Assembly: GCA_020832285.1 (NCBI GenBank)
Contig: JAFIFB010000016.1
Span: 1 to 64,000, forward strand
Direction of reading: 5' to 3'
DNA from: Balneolaceae bacterium
Lineage (GTDB): Bacteria > Bacteroidota > Rhodothermia > Balneolales > Balneolaceae
DNA: 64,000 bases
Translations under genes and position numbers: made by a program
Shown: one piece after another, positions 38,215 through 48,992 of the stretch
Position numbering within the stretch: the stretch's first letter is position 1
Layout: the number at the start of each line of letters is the position of its first letter
The notes under the pieces: generated by a model
What the model saw: only the letters and a program-made list of their open reading frames with translations
What the model was told of the DNA's origin: nothing
Databases searched by the model: none

Positions 38215-39600
38215 ATGTCAAATTACAGAACACCAGGGGTTTACATCGAAGAGATCCCCTCCTTCCCGCCATCTGTCGCACAGGTAGAGACCGCAATTCC
38301 CGCATTTATCGGTTATACTAAAAAAGGGCCGGACGAGCCGACCCGAATCAGTTCGATGGTGGAATACCGAAATCTGTTTGGCGGTCCCGATAATGAAATC
38401 GGCAAGTTCGAAATTAAAAATAATAATTCGATTGAATCACCTGTGATTCCTTCCACTCCTAAATACCGCCTCTATTACACCCTGGAAATGTTTTTTGCTA
38501 ACGGCGGCGGAGACTGCTACATCATTTCAGTCGGAAATTACAACGGTGAAATTGATCACGACAAGCTGAATGCCGGCCTGAAATTACTGAATAAAGAGGA
38601 TGAACCCACTCTTATTCTGTTTCCCGACGGGTATGAAGATCCCTATGAACTCTACAAAGACGCCCTAACACAGTGCGCCGACCGGAAAGACCGCTTTTTG
38701 ATCTGCGATGTGAAACATGTGGCAGGGGATACGAACCCGATCAGAAAATCTGCCGAAGAGTTCAGGGACGGAATCGGATCGAACGATCTGATGTTTGGAG
38801 CAGCTTACTATCCCAACCTTAAAACCACAATGTCCCATCAATACAACGAAGATCAGATTAGCGTGGAGGTAGAAGGAAATGGAGATGTGAAGGTATTGCG
38901 CCATTCCGATGAAACGATCCGGGCCGATGATGACAAGTCGAAAGAATCACTCTTCCACGCTGAGAACGGCAACTACAGGGATAAATACAACCAAATCAAA
39001 AAAAAGATCGATTCCGTCAGGTTAATCCTGCCGCCAAGTGGTGCCATTGCCGGTGTATATGCACGGGTTGATAACTCAAGAGGCGTCTGGAAAGCTCCGG
39101 CAAACGTATCACTGAATCGTGTGTCTGCTCCCGAAGTAAAGATTGATGACAATGATCAAAAAGACCTGAATGTAACCCAGTCGGGTAAATCGATCAACGC
39201 TATTCGCAGTTTCAAGGGCAAAGGCGTACTGGTTTGGGGCGCGCGAACACTGGCCGGAAACGACAATGAGTGGCGGTATGTGCCTGTGCGCCGTTTCTTC
39301 AATATGGTGGAAGAGTCGGCAAAAAATGCTTCGGAACGGTTTGTTTTTGAACCCAACAACGCCGATACCTGGATGAAAGTGAAAGCTATGCTTGAGAACT
39401 ATCTCACCACGCTCTGGAGATCAGGGGCACTGATGGGAGCCAAACCTGAAGAAGCGTTTTTTGTGAAAGTGGGACTGGGCGAAACAATGTCTGCCGAGCA
39501 AATCCTCGAAGGACAGATGATTGTGGAAATCGGGATGGCAGTGGTGCGGCCGGCTGAATTTATCATTTTGCGCTTTTCTCATAAAATGATGGAATCCTGA
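38215..39600 (+). CDS. eCIS contractile sheath protein 1
   Basis: YRTPGVYIEEIPSFPPSVAQVETAIPAFIGYTKKGP...GAIAGVYARVDNSRGVWKAPANVSLNRV...GKGVLVWGARTLAGNDNEWRYVPVRRFFNMVEES. Confidence 0.97.
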   Translation: MSNYRTPGVYIEEIPSFPPSVAQVETAIPAFIGYTKKGPDEPTRISSMVEYRNLFGGPDNEIGKFEIKNNNSIESPVIPSTPKYRLYYTLEMFFANGGGDCYIISVGNYNGEIDHDKLNAGLKLLNKEDEPTLILFPDGYEDPYELYKDALTQCADRKDRFLICDVKHVAGDTNPIRKSAEEFRDGIGSNDLMFGAAYYPNLKTTMSHQYNEDQISVEVEGNGDVKVLRHSDETIRADDDKSKESLFHAENGNYRDKYNQIKKKIDSVRLILPPSGAIAGVYARVDNSRGVWKAPANVSLNRVSAPEVKIDDNDQKDLNVTQSGKSINAIRSFKGKGVLVWGARTLAGNDNEWRYVPVRRFFNMVEESAKNASERFVFEPNNADTWMKVKAMLENYLTTLWRSGALMGAKPEEAFFVKVGLGETMSAEQILEGQMIVEIGMAVVRPAEFIILRFSHKMMES

Positions 39601-39649
39601 GTCAAACATTTGATGATGAAACCAATGATCCAAAACCAATTTTAAAACT

Positions 39650-41449
39650 ATGAATTACAGAACACCGGGTGTTTACGTCGAAGAAGTTTCCAAGCTGCCT
39701 GCATCGGTTGCACAATCTGAAACCGCCATTCCCGCTTTTATCGGTTACACAGAGCTTACAGAAGCTGAAGGAGAATCCCTCCTCAATAAACCGATCCATA
39801 TCGATTCGATGATGGATTACGAGAAGTTTTTCGGCGGGTCTTCTGTGCAAGAGTTTGAAGTAGACCTTAAGGAAGAAGAACCACATCTGCCGGAAAACCT
39901 ACGGTTCAAAGAGAAGGAATCCCCTTTTTTGATGCATCACGCACTGAATCTCTTTTTTTCCAATGGCGGAGGTTCCTGCTACATTGTCTCAACCGGAGGA
40001 TATACAGATTCGGATGGCAATGCCGTTGAACCCGAATACGATGCGCTAAAAGATGGGCTCGACTCCATCATCAAAAATCAAGAGATCACACTTATTGTGA
40101 TTCCAGAAGCGATCAGGCTCTCTGATGAAAATCACTATGTTCTCTGCAACGATGTTCTGCTCCATTGTGATGATCAGGTGAACCGGTTTGGTATTTTCGA
40201 TGTAAGAAAAGATGATCAAGACGCCTCGGGATTTCGGAACGGAGTCAGTTCTGGCCCTATGGACAAAGCCGCTGCCTATTACCCTCACCTGAAAACCACC
40301 ATTCGGTATCCCTGGCAAAAAAATAAATTTACATTTAAAAGCGAACCCTTTGAAAATCTCACCTGGCTGGCTGTTGATACCGTTTACCGTACCCTGGATC
40401 TGCAGGAAAAGTTTGAGCGGGCAAAATCTAAATTTGATGAATCAACCTCTGAACTCCGTGAAGCCAGCGAAAGTGACCTGAGCAATGATTTTAACAAGAA
40501 ACAGGTTGAAAGCATTTTTAAAGATGGTTACAGAACATCGAAAAGAGCCCTCGGCCTTCTTTACGAAGCCCTTGAAGGAGTAGCAGACGAAGATTTTTCA
40601 ATTCCCGGAATTGATGAAGTGTTTGATGATGAAGGTACCACACAGGAGGATATGGAAGGTCTCCTGGAGAGTGGCACAAAAGCAGATCGGCAAGATGGTG
40701 CAGAAAAACTTTATAACATTCTCGAAAAAGCCTATGAGGAATTTGGAAAAATTGTAGGAAAAATTAACGAAGAGACCGATAGCGGAGAAGAAGATCAGAA
40801 TGATGAGATCCTGAAGTATTACACCAGTGACTTCACTTCAGCGCTGAAGAAACTTCTTGATGACCAGAGAATCACCATGCCGCCTTCACCCGCCATTGCC
40901 GGTGTTTACGCCAAAGTGGATGCTGACCGCGGTGTCTGGAAATCCCCTGCAAATGTGAGCCTCAACCGCGTGACCGGCCCTTCCGTAAAACTTACCATTT
41001 CGGAGAACGACCGTCTTAACGTTCATTCAAGCGGAAAATCGATCAATGCTATTCGTGCCTTTCCCGGAAAAGGTACGCTCGTCTGGGGTGCCAGAACACT
41101 GGACGGAGGAAGTAATGAATGGCGCTACATTTCTGTACGGCGATTTTTTAACATGGTGGAAGATTCTGTAAAAAGTGCCTCTGGCCGTTTTGTGTTTGAA
41201 CCAAATGATGCCGGAACCTGGGTGAAAGTAAAAGCGATGATCGAAAACTTTCTGACCACACAATGGCGCGCCGGTGCGTTGATGGGATCAAAGCCCGAAG
41301 AGGCTTTTTACGTTCATATCGGGCTCGGAAAAACAATGGACGAAATTGATATCCTTGAGGGCAAAATGATCATCGAAATCGGAATGGCAGTCGTCCGCCC
41401 GGCCGAATTTATCATCCTGCGATTTTCTCACAAAATGATGGAGTCCTGA
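39650..41449 (+). CDS. eCIS contractile sheath protein 2 with large internal insertion
   Basis: Same start and C-terminal sheath text as the previous gene, with a long acidic helical segment between. Confidence 0.96.
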   Translation: MNYRTPGVYVEEVSKLPASVAQSETAIPAFIGYTELTEAEGESLLNKPIHIDSMMDYEKFFGGSSVQEFEVDLKEEEPHLPENLRFKEKESPFLMHHALNLFFSNGGGSCYIVSTGGYTDSDGNAVEPEYDALKDGLDSIIKNQEITLIVIPEAIRLSDENHYVLCNDVLLHCDDQVNRFGIFDVRKDDQDASGFRNGVSSGPMDKAAAYYPHLKTTIRYPWQKNKFTFKSEPFENLTWLAVDTVYRTLDLQEKFERAKSKFDESTSELREASESDLSNDFNKKQVESIFKDGYRTSKRALGLLYEALEGVADEDFSIPGIDEVFDDEGTTQEDMEGLLESGTKADRQDGAEKLYNILEKAYEEFGKIVGKINEETDSGEEDQNDEILKYYTSDFTSALKKLLDDQRITMPPSPAIAGVYAKVDADRGVWKSPANVSLNRVTGPSVKLTISENDRLNVHSSGKSINAIRAFPGKGTLVWGARTLDGGSNEWRYISVRRFFNMVEDSVKSASGRFVFEPNDAGTWVKVKAMIENFLTTQWRAGALMGSKPEEAFYVHIGLGKTMDEIDILEGKMIIEIGMAVVRPAEFIILRFSHKMMES

Positions 41450-41549
41450 ATTTGACCTGACAGTGTCCGTCAGGTCCTGTCAGCGTCAAAATTCGACCAA
41501 TTATTATCAATAATTTAAAAATTTCAACCAGCAAACAAACCCAAACGTT

Positions 41550-41981
41550 ATGAGCGACTATCCTTTAGTGAAATTTCATTTTTCGGTGGAGTGGGGCGGT
41601 ACCAAAATCGGATTTACCGAAGTTTCGGGCCTGGACATCGACATCGAGCCGATCGAATATCGCCACGGTGCCAGCCCTGAATATACACCTACAAAAATGC
41701 CCGGCCTTCAGAAATACAGCAACATCACCCTGAAGCGCGGTACATTCGCAGGCGACAACGAGTTTTTCGAGTGGATGAACAGTGTGAGAATGAACAAAAT
41801 TGAACGGCGCGATATCACCATCAGCCTGCTTAACGAAGAGCACGACCCGATGGTGGTGTGGAAAATCAAAAATGCCTGGCCGGTTAAAATTCAATCCACC
41901 GACCTGAACGCAGATGGCAACGAAGCCGCAATCGAGACACTTGAACTGACCCACGAAGGATTAACCATTGAGTACACCTGA
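41550..41981 (+). CDS. eCIS inner tube protein 1 (gp19-like)
   Basis: YPLVKFHFSVEWGGTKIGFTEVSGLDIDIEPIEYRHGASPEYTPTKMPGLQKYSNITLKRGTF. Confidence 0.96.
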   Translation: MSDYPLVKFHFSVEWGGTKIGFTEVSGLDIDIEPIEYRHGASPEYTPTKMPGLQKYSNITLKRGTFAGDNEFFEWMNSVRMNKIERRDITISLLNEEHDPMVVWKIKNAWPVKIQSTDLNADGNEAAIETLELTHEGLTIEYT

Positions 41982-42424
41982 TGACAGACACGTATCCGCC
42001 CGTCAGTTTTCACTACATCGTCTCCTTCAACGGAATTGGCGATAAAACGATAGACACACAGTTTCAGTCGGTCTCGGGCCTGTCGGCCGAAATGGAAACC
42101 GAAGCGGTGAAAGAGGGCGGCGAAAACCGGTTTACACATCAGCTTCCGGTTCGTGCATCCTACACTGACCTCGTGATGAAACGGGGCCTTGCCAAAGATT
42201 CCGACTTGATAGACTGGTTTCGTGATACATTTGAAAGCATGATCATTCAGCCAGTAACAATTGATATCAGCCTGCTGAATGAAGAGCATGAGCCGCTGGT
42301 ATCCTGGAATATCGTGCACGCATGGCCCAAAAAGTGGAGCCTCTCCGACCTCGACGCCGAACAAAACGCCATCGCTATCGAAACTCTCGAACTCCATTAC
42401 CGCACATTTTCGATCAGCCGCTGA
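41981..42424 (+). CDS. eCIS inner tube protein 2 (gp19-like)
   Basis: YPPVSFHYIVSFNGIGDKTIDTQFQSVSGLSAEMETEAVKEGGENRFTHQLPVRASYTDLVMKRGL. Confidence 0.95.
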   Translation: MTDTYPPVSFHYIVSFNGIGDKTIDTQFQSVSGLSAEMETEAVKEGGENRFTHQLPVRASYTDLVMKRGLAKDSDLIDWFRDTFESMIIQPVTIDISLLNEEHEPLVSWNIVHAWPKKWSLSDLDAEQNAIAIETLELHYRTFSISR

Positions 42425-42462
42425 CAGACAGCATTTTTAACAATCATTAAAACCAGAGAAAG

Positions 42463-42645
42463 ATGCCCATTGAGATAAAAGAGTTGCACATCCGGGTAAA
42501 TGTGAACAGCGAAGATTGTGAGCCCGGAAAGGAACAAAACATTCCGGGACATGACCAACCACCGACCGGCGGGAACATGGACAGAATGGTGGAACTGTGT
42601 GTGGAGCGGGTTCTTGACGTGATAAAAAGAGAAAAGCAGCGATAA
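42463..42645 (+). CDS. DUF5908-like small eCIS protein
   Basis: MPIEIKELHIRVNVN...RMVELCVERVLDVIKREKQR; conserved position between tube and LysM gene. Confidence 0.8.
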   Translation: MPIEIKELHIRVNVNSEDCEPGKEQNIPGHDQPPTGGNMDRMVELCVERVLDVIKREKQR

Positions 42646-42679
42646 TTGAAAAGATTCAGAACAAAAAAATATCCGCAAA

Positions 42680-43366
42680 ATGAGTGAAACGCTGAAAATG
42701 ACCATTTTGGGTTTTACCGATCCAAAATTTATGGTTAAAGCACTTGTACCGCCTTTTATAGCGCACGTAAATCCCGATTCTTACACACAATCCACGGAGA
42801 TCTGCTATTCGGATGAGCAGGCACAGGGCACCAGTTCGGGAAGCGGGAAACAGAGCCATACCAAGTCCAGAGAAATATCTTTCGATCTGCTTCTGGACCG
42901 GACCGGAGCCCTCGGCCACACACAGCCCAATCCGGTGGGGGTGGAAGCAGACATCAAACATTTCAAAACCCTGACCCTTGATTACGACGGGAAAATTCAC
43001 AAACCGCGTTACCTGGTTCTGCTCTGGGGCACCCTGATCTATTTTTGCCAGCTGAAAAGCCTGAGCGTGGAGTACAAAATGTTCAATAAGGCCGGTGTAC
43101 CGGTCCGTGCTGTATTGAAAACCAAGTTCAGGGAGTTTATAGAAGTGAAACTCCGCACCATTTTTGAACAAAAAAGCTCTCCCGATCTCACTCACGTTCG
43201 TACAGTAAAAGAGGGAGACACCCTGCCGATGCTGGCCTTCGAAATTTACGGCGACTCCAGCTATTATATGGAAGTAGCCCGTATAAACAACATCATCAAC
43301 TTCCGAAACCTGGAACCGGGCCGGGAAATTAAATTTCCACCCATTGAAAAACTGGAGTCTGCCTGA
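42680..43366 (+). CDS. eCIS baseplate protein with C-terminal LysM (Afp7-like)
   Basis: IAHVNPDSYTQSTEICYSDEQAQGTSSG...VRTVKEGDTLPMLAFEIYGDSSYYMEVARINNIINFRNLEPGREIKFPP. Confidence 0.92.
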   Translation: MSETLKMTILGFTDPKFMVKALVPPFIAHVNPDSYTQSTEICYSDEQAQGTSSGSGKQSHTKSREISFDLLLDRTGALGHTQPNPVGVEADIKHFKTLTLDYDGKIHKPRYLVLLWGTLIYFCQLKSLSVEYKMFNKAGVPVRAVLKTKFREFIEVKLRTIFEQKSSPDLTHVRTVKEGDTLPMLAFEIYGDSSYYMEVARINNIINFRNLEPGREIKFPPIEKLESA

Positions 43367-45114
43367 TGCTGAATGGATTTTTAAATCGCGATAAACCGAC
43401 CGATCTGGTCACGTTTGAGCTGCTGGTGAATGGTGAGTCGCTCCCTCAAACCGTAGAAGTTTTTTCTGTGGACATCTGGAAAGAACTGAACCGGATTCCC
43501 CGAGCCAAAATTGTAATTCTGGATGGCGATCCTGCGGAAGAAATTTTCAAAGTTAGTGAGGGTGAGTGGTTTATACCCGGCAATGAAATCGAAATCCTGG
43601 CCGGCTACCATTCCGACAATCAATCAGTTTTCAGCGGGATCGTAACCACGCACTCAATCAAATCGAGACAAAACGGCGGGCATCGGCTCACAGTGGAGTG
43701 CTGTGACAAGACTGTAAAATTGACAACCGTGCCGAAAAGCCGATACTTCTATGATATGAAAGAGAGTGACATGTTCCGCGAAATCATCCAAAGTTACAGC
43801 GGACTGGATGCCGACATCGAGGACACAGGCTACACACACAAAGAGCTGCTTCAATTTCAGTCTACCGATTGGGATTTTATTCTGAACCGGGCCGATGTGA
43901 ACGGTTTATTTTGCACAGTGGCTGGTGGAAATATCTCTATTAAAAAACCGGATTTTTTGGGCAGACCGACTCATAAAGCTGTTTTTGGAAGAAATATGTA
44001 TGAGATTGATGCTGAGATCGATGCATCCAGTCAACTGGCCGGTGTAAAAGGAACATCATGGGATTATTCAAAAACAGAACCCTCCGGAATGGATGCTACC
44101 TCACAATCGCCCGTTTCTCCGGGTAATTTGAGTTCCAACGATCTCTCGGAGGTTTTTCAAAATCACGAATGGATACTGCGGAGCGGTGGGAAAATTCCTG
44201 TTGAATTGATACATTCCTGGGTCAACACCAAACAGATGAAGCATGAACTGGCAAAAGTACGCGGCAGGGTGCGAATAGAAGGGTCACCTGTTTTGCCGGG
44301 TAACATCATAACGCTCGAAGGACTTGGTGATCGCTTCAACGGCAACGCTTTTGTGAGTGGTGTGAAGCACTCCATTGGCAGGGGCGAATGGCTGACCGAC
44401 ATCCAGTATGGACTTTCCCCGGAATGGTTCAGTGAGCAGTTCAAAATATCGATCCCTCCTTCGGCTGGGCTCCACGCTTCCATCAGCGGCTTACACGCAG
44501 GACTGGTTACACAGATTCAGGATGATCCCGAAGGAGACGAACGAATATTGGTACGTCTGCCAATGGTGGATACTGAAGAACAGGGTGTCTGGGCACGGCT
44601 GGCTACCACAGGTGCCGGGGACGAACGCGGACTGGTTTTCCGGCCGGAAATCGGTGATGAAGTGATTGTGGGATTTATTGATGATGATCCAAACCAGCCC
44701 GTTATCCTGGGATCTGTTCACAGTGCCAATAACCCGGCCCCGATCGAAGCGGATGATGAAAATCACAAAAAAGGATGGACATCCCGCAGCGGTATTGAGT
44801 GGAAAATTGATGAGGAAAAGCCATCCATGAAAGTAAAAATGCCCTCGGGCCGGATGATACGGCTGGATGATGACAGCGGTGAAATGCAATTCGAAGATGG
44901 CGACGAAAACAAGATCACACTGAATGCCAACGGAATTACCATCGAAACGAGTGGCGATTTAATACTGAAGGCACAAGGAGATATCAACATTGACGCGGGG
45001 GTCAACCTGAATGCTGAAGCAAATGCCGCATTTACCGCAAAAGGAAGCAGCACAGCGGAACTCTCTTCCAGCGGACAAACCGTTGTGAAAGGATCGCTGG
45101 TGCAGATAAATTAA
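43366..45114 (+). CDS. VgrG-like spike protein (Afp8-like)
   Basis: GLHAGLVTQIQDDPEGDERILVRLPMVDTEEQGVWARLATTGAGDERGLVFRPEIGDEVIVGFIDDDPNQPVILGSVHSA; beta-helix-like C-terminus. Confidence 0.95.
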   Translation: MLNGFLNRDKPTDLVTFELLVNGESLPQTVEVFSVDIWKELNRIPRAKIVILDGDPAEEIFKVSEGEWFIPGNEIEILAGYHSDNQSVFSGIVTTHSIKSRQNGGHRLTVECCDKTVKLTTVPKSRYFYDMKESDMFREIIQSYSGLDADIEDTGYTHKELLQFQSTDWDFILNRADVNGLFCTVAGGNISIKKPDFLGRPTHKAVFGRNMYEIDAEIDASSQLAGVKGTSWDYSKTEPSGMDATSQSPVSPGNLSSNDLSEVFQNHEWILRSGGKIPVELIHSWVNTKQMKHELAKVRGRVRIEGSPVLPGNIITLEGLGDRFNGNAFVSGVKHSIGRGEWLTDIQYGLSPEWFSEQFKISIPPSAGLHASISGLHAGLVTQIQDDPEGDERILVRLPMVDTEEQGVWARLATTGAGDERGLVFRPEIGDEVIVGFIDDDPNQPVILGSVHSANNPAPIEADDENHKKGWTSRSGIEWKIDEEKPSMKVKMPSGRMIRLDDDSGEMQFEDGDENKITLNANGITIETSGDLILKAQGDINIDAGVNLNAEANAAFTAKGSSTAELSSSGQTVVKGSLVQIN

Positions 45115-45126
45115 TCAATCACAATT

Positions 45127-45417
45127 ATGAGCTTTGCAGCCAGAGTTACCGATATGCATGTTTGCCCGATGACAACCGGAACTGTGCCTCACGTTGGCGG
45201 ACCCATTCTGCCGGCAGGTGCTCCCACCGTTCTGATTGGCGGAATGCCTGCGGCACGGGTGGGAGATATGGCCACATGTACCGGGCCACCCGACACAATC
45301 ATCCAGGGCTCTGCAACGGTTTTGATTGAAGGAATGCCCGCTGCCCGGATGGGAGACTCAACCGCTCATGGCGGCTCTATTACCGCCGGTGAACCCACTG
45401 TTATGATCGGAGGATAA
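45127..45417 (+). CDS. PAAR-domain spike tip
   Basis: AARVTDMHVCPMTTGTVPHVGGPILPAGAPTVLIGGMPAARVGDMATCTGPPDTIIQGSATVLIEGMPAARMGDSTAHGGSI. Confidence 0.96.
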   Translation: MSFAARVTDMHVCPMTTGTVPHVGGPILPAGAPTVLIGGMPAARVGDMATCTGPPDTIIQGSATVLIEGMPAARMGDSTAHGGSITAGEPTVMIGG

Positions 45418-45830
45418 TGATGGAAAACGGAACCGATTTTACCGGACGAGGATGGAGCTTCCCTCCCGAGTTTGACAAGACGACCCGGCAGACGGCAATG
45501 ACCACAGGCCGCGAAGATGTAGAACGGAGCCTGGAAATTTTACTTGGAACTATCCGCGGAGAGCGTGTGATGCGCCCCGATTACGGCAGTAACCTTGATG
45601 AAATGATGTTTGAGTCCTTTGATCAATCGATGAAAACATACCTGGTTCAGTCTGTAGAAACCGCCATTTTGTATCACGAACCACGCATTGAGCCGCTGCG
45701 GATTGAACTCGACGAAAGTGAACTTCCCGAAGGAAAAATTTTGATTGAAATTGAGTACCGAATCCGGGCAACCAACTCGCGCTTTAATATGGTCTATCCA
45801 TTCTACATTGAAGAAGGAACTGAATTATAG
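45417..45830 (+). CDS. gpW/gp25-like baseplate protein (Afp9-like)
   Basis: GWSFPPEFDKTTRQTAMTTGREDVERSLEILLGTIRGERVMRPDYGSNLDEMMFE. Confidence 0.95.
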   Translation: MMENGTDFTGRGWSFPPEFDKTTRQTAMTTGREDVERSLEILLGTIRGERVMRPDYGSNLDEMMFESFDQSMKTYLVQSVETAILYHEPRIEPLRIELDESELPEGKILIEIEYRIRATNSRFNMVYPFYIEEGTEL

Positions 45831-45838
45831 AACGGAAT

Positions 45839-48800
45839 ATGAGTGAAAGCTGTGAACATACCAATCCGCTGCAGCGTGAAGGAACCTCGCAAACCGGAAG
45901 AAGATCGGACGTGCTGAATCCGGAAAATGTAAAATTTCACGATCTCAGCCCTGATGATTGGTTGAGTTTTTCTGAAACGTATGCAAAGCTGATAAACTTT
46001 TACCTAACCGGAAATCCTGAAAATCCATCAGGTGACTGGCAGGATTTTTTTGAGCAAAGAGATGAGATACAGCAGATCACAGAAGAATACACCGGCGGAG
46101 AGGCCGATCCATTCTTTGGTCTCTTTATCTCTTTTCTAAAATTGCTGGCCTTTCCACAAAAAAGTTTAAATCAACTGCCCAAACGTCATCTTGACTATTA
46201 TTATCGCGAAGTTTTGCGGCTCAAGGAGAAGCCATTTCAGTCCGATCGTGTCCACATACTGTTTGAACTGGCCAAAAATGCCCAAAACACCCTGATCGAA
46301 GAGGGAACACTGCTGGATGCAGGCAACGACAGTGACGGCAACCCACTCCGTTACAAAGTGACTTCCCCGCTGGTGGTGAACTCTTCAAATGTGGAAGCAA
46401 TTAAATCGGTTTTTACAGATGAAGGAGCTTTAAGATTTGCCCATAATGCACGGCATCCCGAAGGCCTGGATGAAGATGCAGATGAAGGAACCACCTGGCA
46501 GGCTTTTGGGAATGAAAACTGGCCAGAAGCCGAACTCTCTTTTTATGTTTCCTCCCCCATTTTGAAAATGAATGAAGGCAAAAGAACCATCACAGTCAAG
46601 ATGGATTTTGACGAACCATTTGAAAAAAACCTTTCTTCCAGTAAAATAAAGGCAGCAATCACCACCGAAGAAGAGTGGCTTTTATGCGAAACACTGAATA
46701 TATCGGCAGCGGAGGGAAGTGACCGGATCACGCTGGAAATTGAACTAAAATCCGATAATGATCCTGTTACCGGCTATGATGAAGAAATTCACGAAAGCGG
46801 ACTAAAAACCACATATCCGGTGTTGAAATTTTCCTTCACAGACTCTGAGAATTACCTGATGATCCGAAAGCTTAAACTGCAAGAGATAAAAATTTCGGTG
46901 GATGTGAAGGAGATTAAATCTCTTAGGATGCGGAATGAACTTGGAAACCTGGATCCCTCAAAACCCTTTATGCCGTTTGGCCCGCAACCCAAGGCCGGAT
47001 CGAAACTGAGAGTTTCATTTGACGAAATGGCCGGAAAACCGGTAACAAAGATCGGGATGAAAATGCAATGGCTGAACCTTCCGGCAAATTTTACCGATCA
47101 TTATGAAGCTTACGAAGACTTGATTGAAGGAAGTCGATCCAGCAACCTGGCTGCGGGAACTCAGAGTTACAATTTGTCTCAGGGGCTAAAAAAGTTGGCA
47201 GCTGAGATGAAACTACAATTATTGGAATCGGATGATGAATATAGCCTTCGAAGGCTGGAAAAAAATCAGCCGCAAGAAGATTTCATTGTCAAGTTAGAAA
47301 AGGAGGAAAGTACAGAAGAGAAAAAAAAACCGGAGGCACGAACCCCATTTTCACTCAAATCGAAAAAAATTACAAAAATAGAATCAGACGATCCGCTCAA
47401 AGAACTTTTCAATGTGAGGATATCCTCAAGCTATGCCGGTTCAAAAATAACTCCACTGTTCACAAACGAAGACCCGATGATTGATGTCGGGGTAAGCGGG
47501 GCACAGACAGTAACCGGGAACACGGAAATAGAGCTTACACTGACAGAATCTTTCTTCCACGATCTCTATCCAAAAATCTATGTAGCCAAAACAATTAATG
47601 CGAGCAAAAAAACTGACAATGGAAATGGTGAAGTTAACCCCAATGACCTCCCAAATCCGCCCTACACTCCCCTTCTGGATGAACTGATGCTTGACTATTC
47701 CGCCGAAACTATTCTGGATGTCACCTCAGCCGGTTACGATTCGGAGGATTCCCAAATTACTCTTTTTCGGCAACATCCATTCGGGACTGAGCAAGTGCGG
47801 GACCTTGACCCTCCACTGCTGCCCGATTACCAGAAAAAATCGCTCTTCATCGGATTGAAAGACCTTAAACCAGGCAGCAATATCAACCTGCTCTTTCAGG
47901 TTGATGAAGGGAGTGAAAATCCCGAACAGAGCCATTTTACCGAAGAAGACGAACCCGACTGGGCGGTACTGTCCGGAGAAACCTGGAAATCGCTGGCAGG
48001 GAGTGATATTGTACGGAACAACACGAATAACTTTCTGCGATCGGGAATTGTGGAGCTGCAAATTCCGCGAGAAGCCACTCTTGAACACAGCCTGTTGAAT
48101 GCCGGACTGACATGGCTCCGTATCCGGATGAATAAACCCGCCGATGCCGTCCCAAAATTCATCAATATTCATGCGCAGGCGTGTGAAGCGGTTTTTTCAG
48201 ATAATAGCAACAGTAAAGATCACCTTGAGAACAATCTGCCTGCGGAGACTATCGGCCAGCTTGTCTACAGGCGTTCAGTAATCAAATCGGCAGAGCAGCC
48301 ATACACATCATTCGGAGGGACTGCGGCTGAATCATCTGAATCGTTTTACAGGCGGGTGAGTGAACGGCTGCGCCATAAAAACCGGGGCGTATCCATCTGG
48401 GATTATGAACATCTTGTATTGGAGCAGTTTCCTGAAATCTATAAAGTAAAGTGCCTCAATCACACGCAGAAATCAGGTGATAAACTGAAACAACTGGCAC
48501 CCGGTCATATTACACTTGTACTGATTCCAAAACTACCGGAAAGCAGCTCTCCAGTCCGATTTTATCCGAAAGCGAGCCAGGATTTAATGGACCGCGTGCA
48601 CTCTTTCCTGAGATCAAAGATGTCACTTCATGCTAATCTTCATGTTGTTAATCCTGACTACGAAGAGGTTTCCTTTGAATTTAATGTAAAATTCAGGCAC
48701 GGACTCGATTTTAATCATTACAGAAACCGAACCGAAGAAGACCTGAAAAAACTGCTCACACCCTGGATGTTCGACCGTTTGGCAGAGATCCGCTTCGGTG

Positions 48801-48991
48801 AATCCTTTTATAAATACGAAATCATCCATTATCTCGAAAACCTCGGCTACATTGATTATATCGAGAACTTTAAAATGGTGCACACCCCTTCAACAGGGGG
48901 CGGAGTGACCACGAAACAAGTGAGTCCGGCGCATCCGGCAGCTATTCTGGTTTCAGGCGATCATGATATTAAACCGGCGGCGGGGTGCTGA
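45839..48991 (+). CDS. baseplate J-like protein (Afp11-like)
   Basis: Large ORF; baseplate-J text YTSFGGTAAESSESFYRRVSERLRHKNRGVSIWDYEHLVLEQFPEIYKVKCLNH. Confidence 0.92.
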   Translation: MSESCEHTNPLQREGTSQTGRRSDVLNPENVKFHDLSPDDWLSFSETYAKLINFYLTGNPENPSGDWQDFFEQRDEIQQITEEYTGGEADPFFGLFISFLKLLAFPQKSLNQLPKRHLDYYYREVLRLKEKPFQSDRVHILFELAKNAQNTLIEEGTLLDAGNDSDGNPLRYKVTSPLVVNSSNVEAIKSVFTDEGALRFAHNARHPEGLDEDADEGTTWQAFGNENWPEAELSFYVSSPILKMNEGKRTITVKMDFDEPFEKNLSSSKIKAAITTEEEWLLCETLNISAAEGSDRITLEIELKSDNDPVTGYDEEIHESGLKTTYPVLKFSFTDSENYLMIRKLKLQEIKISVDVKEIKSLRMRNELGNLDPSKPFMPFGPQPKAGSKLRVSFDEMAGKPVTKIGMKMQWLNLPANFTDHYEAYEDLIEGSRSSNLAAGTQSYNLSQGLKKLAAEMKLQLLESDDEYSLRRLEKNQPQEDFIVKLEKEESTEEKKKPEARTPFSLKSKKITKIESDDPLKELFNVRISSSYAGSKITPLFTNEDPMIDVGVSGAQTVTGNTEIELTLTESFFHDLYPKIYVAKTINASKKTDNGNGEVNPNDLPNPPYTPLLDELMLDYSAETILDVTSAGYDSEDSQITLFRQHPFGTEQVRDLDPPLLPDYQKKSLFIGLKDLKPGSNINLLFQVDEGSENPEQSHFTEEDEPDWAVLSGETWKSLAGSDIVRNNTNNFLRSGIVELQIPREATLEHSLLNAGLTWLRIRMNKPADAVPKFINIHAQACEAVFSDNSNSKDHLENNLPAETIGQLVYRRSVIKSAEQPYTSFGGTAAESSESFYRRVSERLRHKNRGVSIWDYEHLVLEQFPEIYKVKCLNHTQKSGDKLKQLAPGHITLVLIPKLPESSSPVRFYPKASQDLMDRVHSFLRSKMSLHANLHVVNPDYEEVSFEFNVKFRHGLDFNHYRNRTEEDLKKLLTPWMFDRLAEIRFGESFYKYEIIHYLENLGYIDYIENFKMVHTPSTGGGVTTKQVSPAHPAAILVSGDHDIKPAAGC

Positions 48992-48992
48992 T

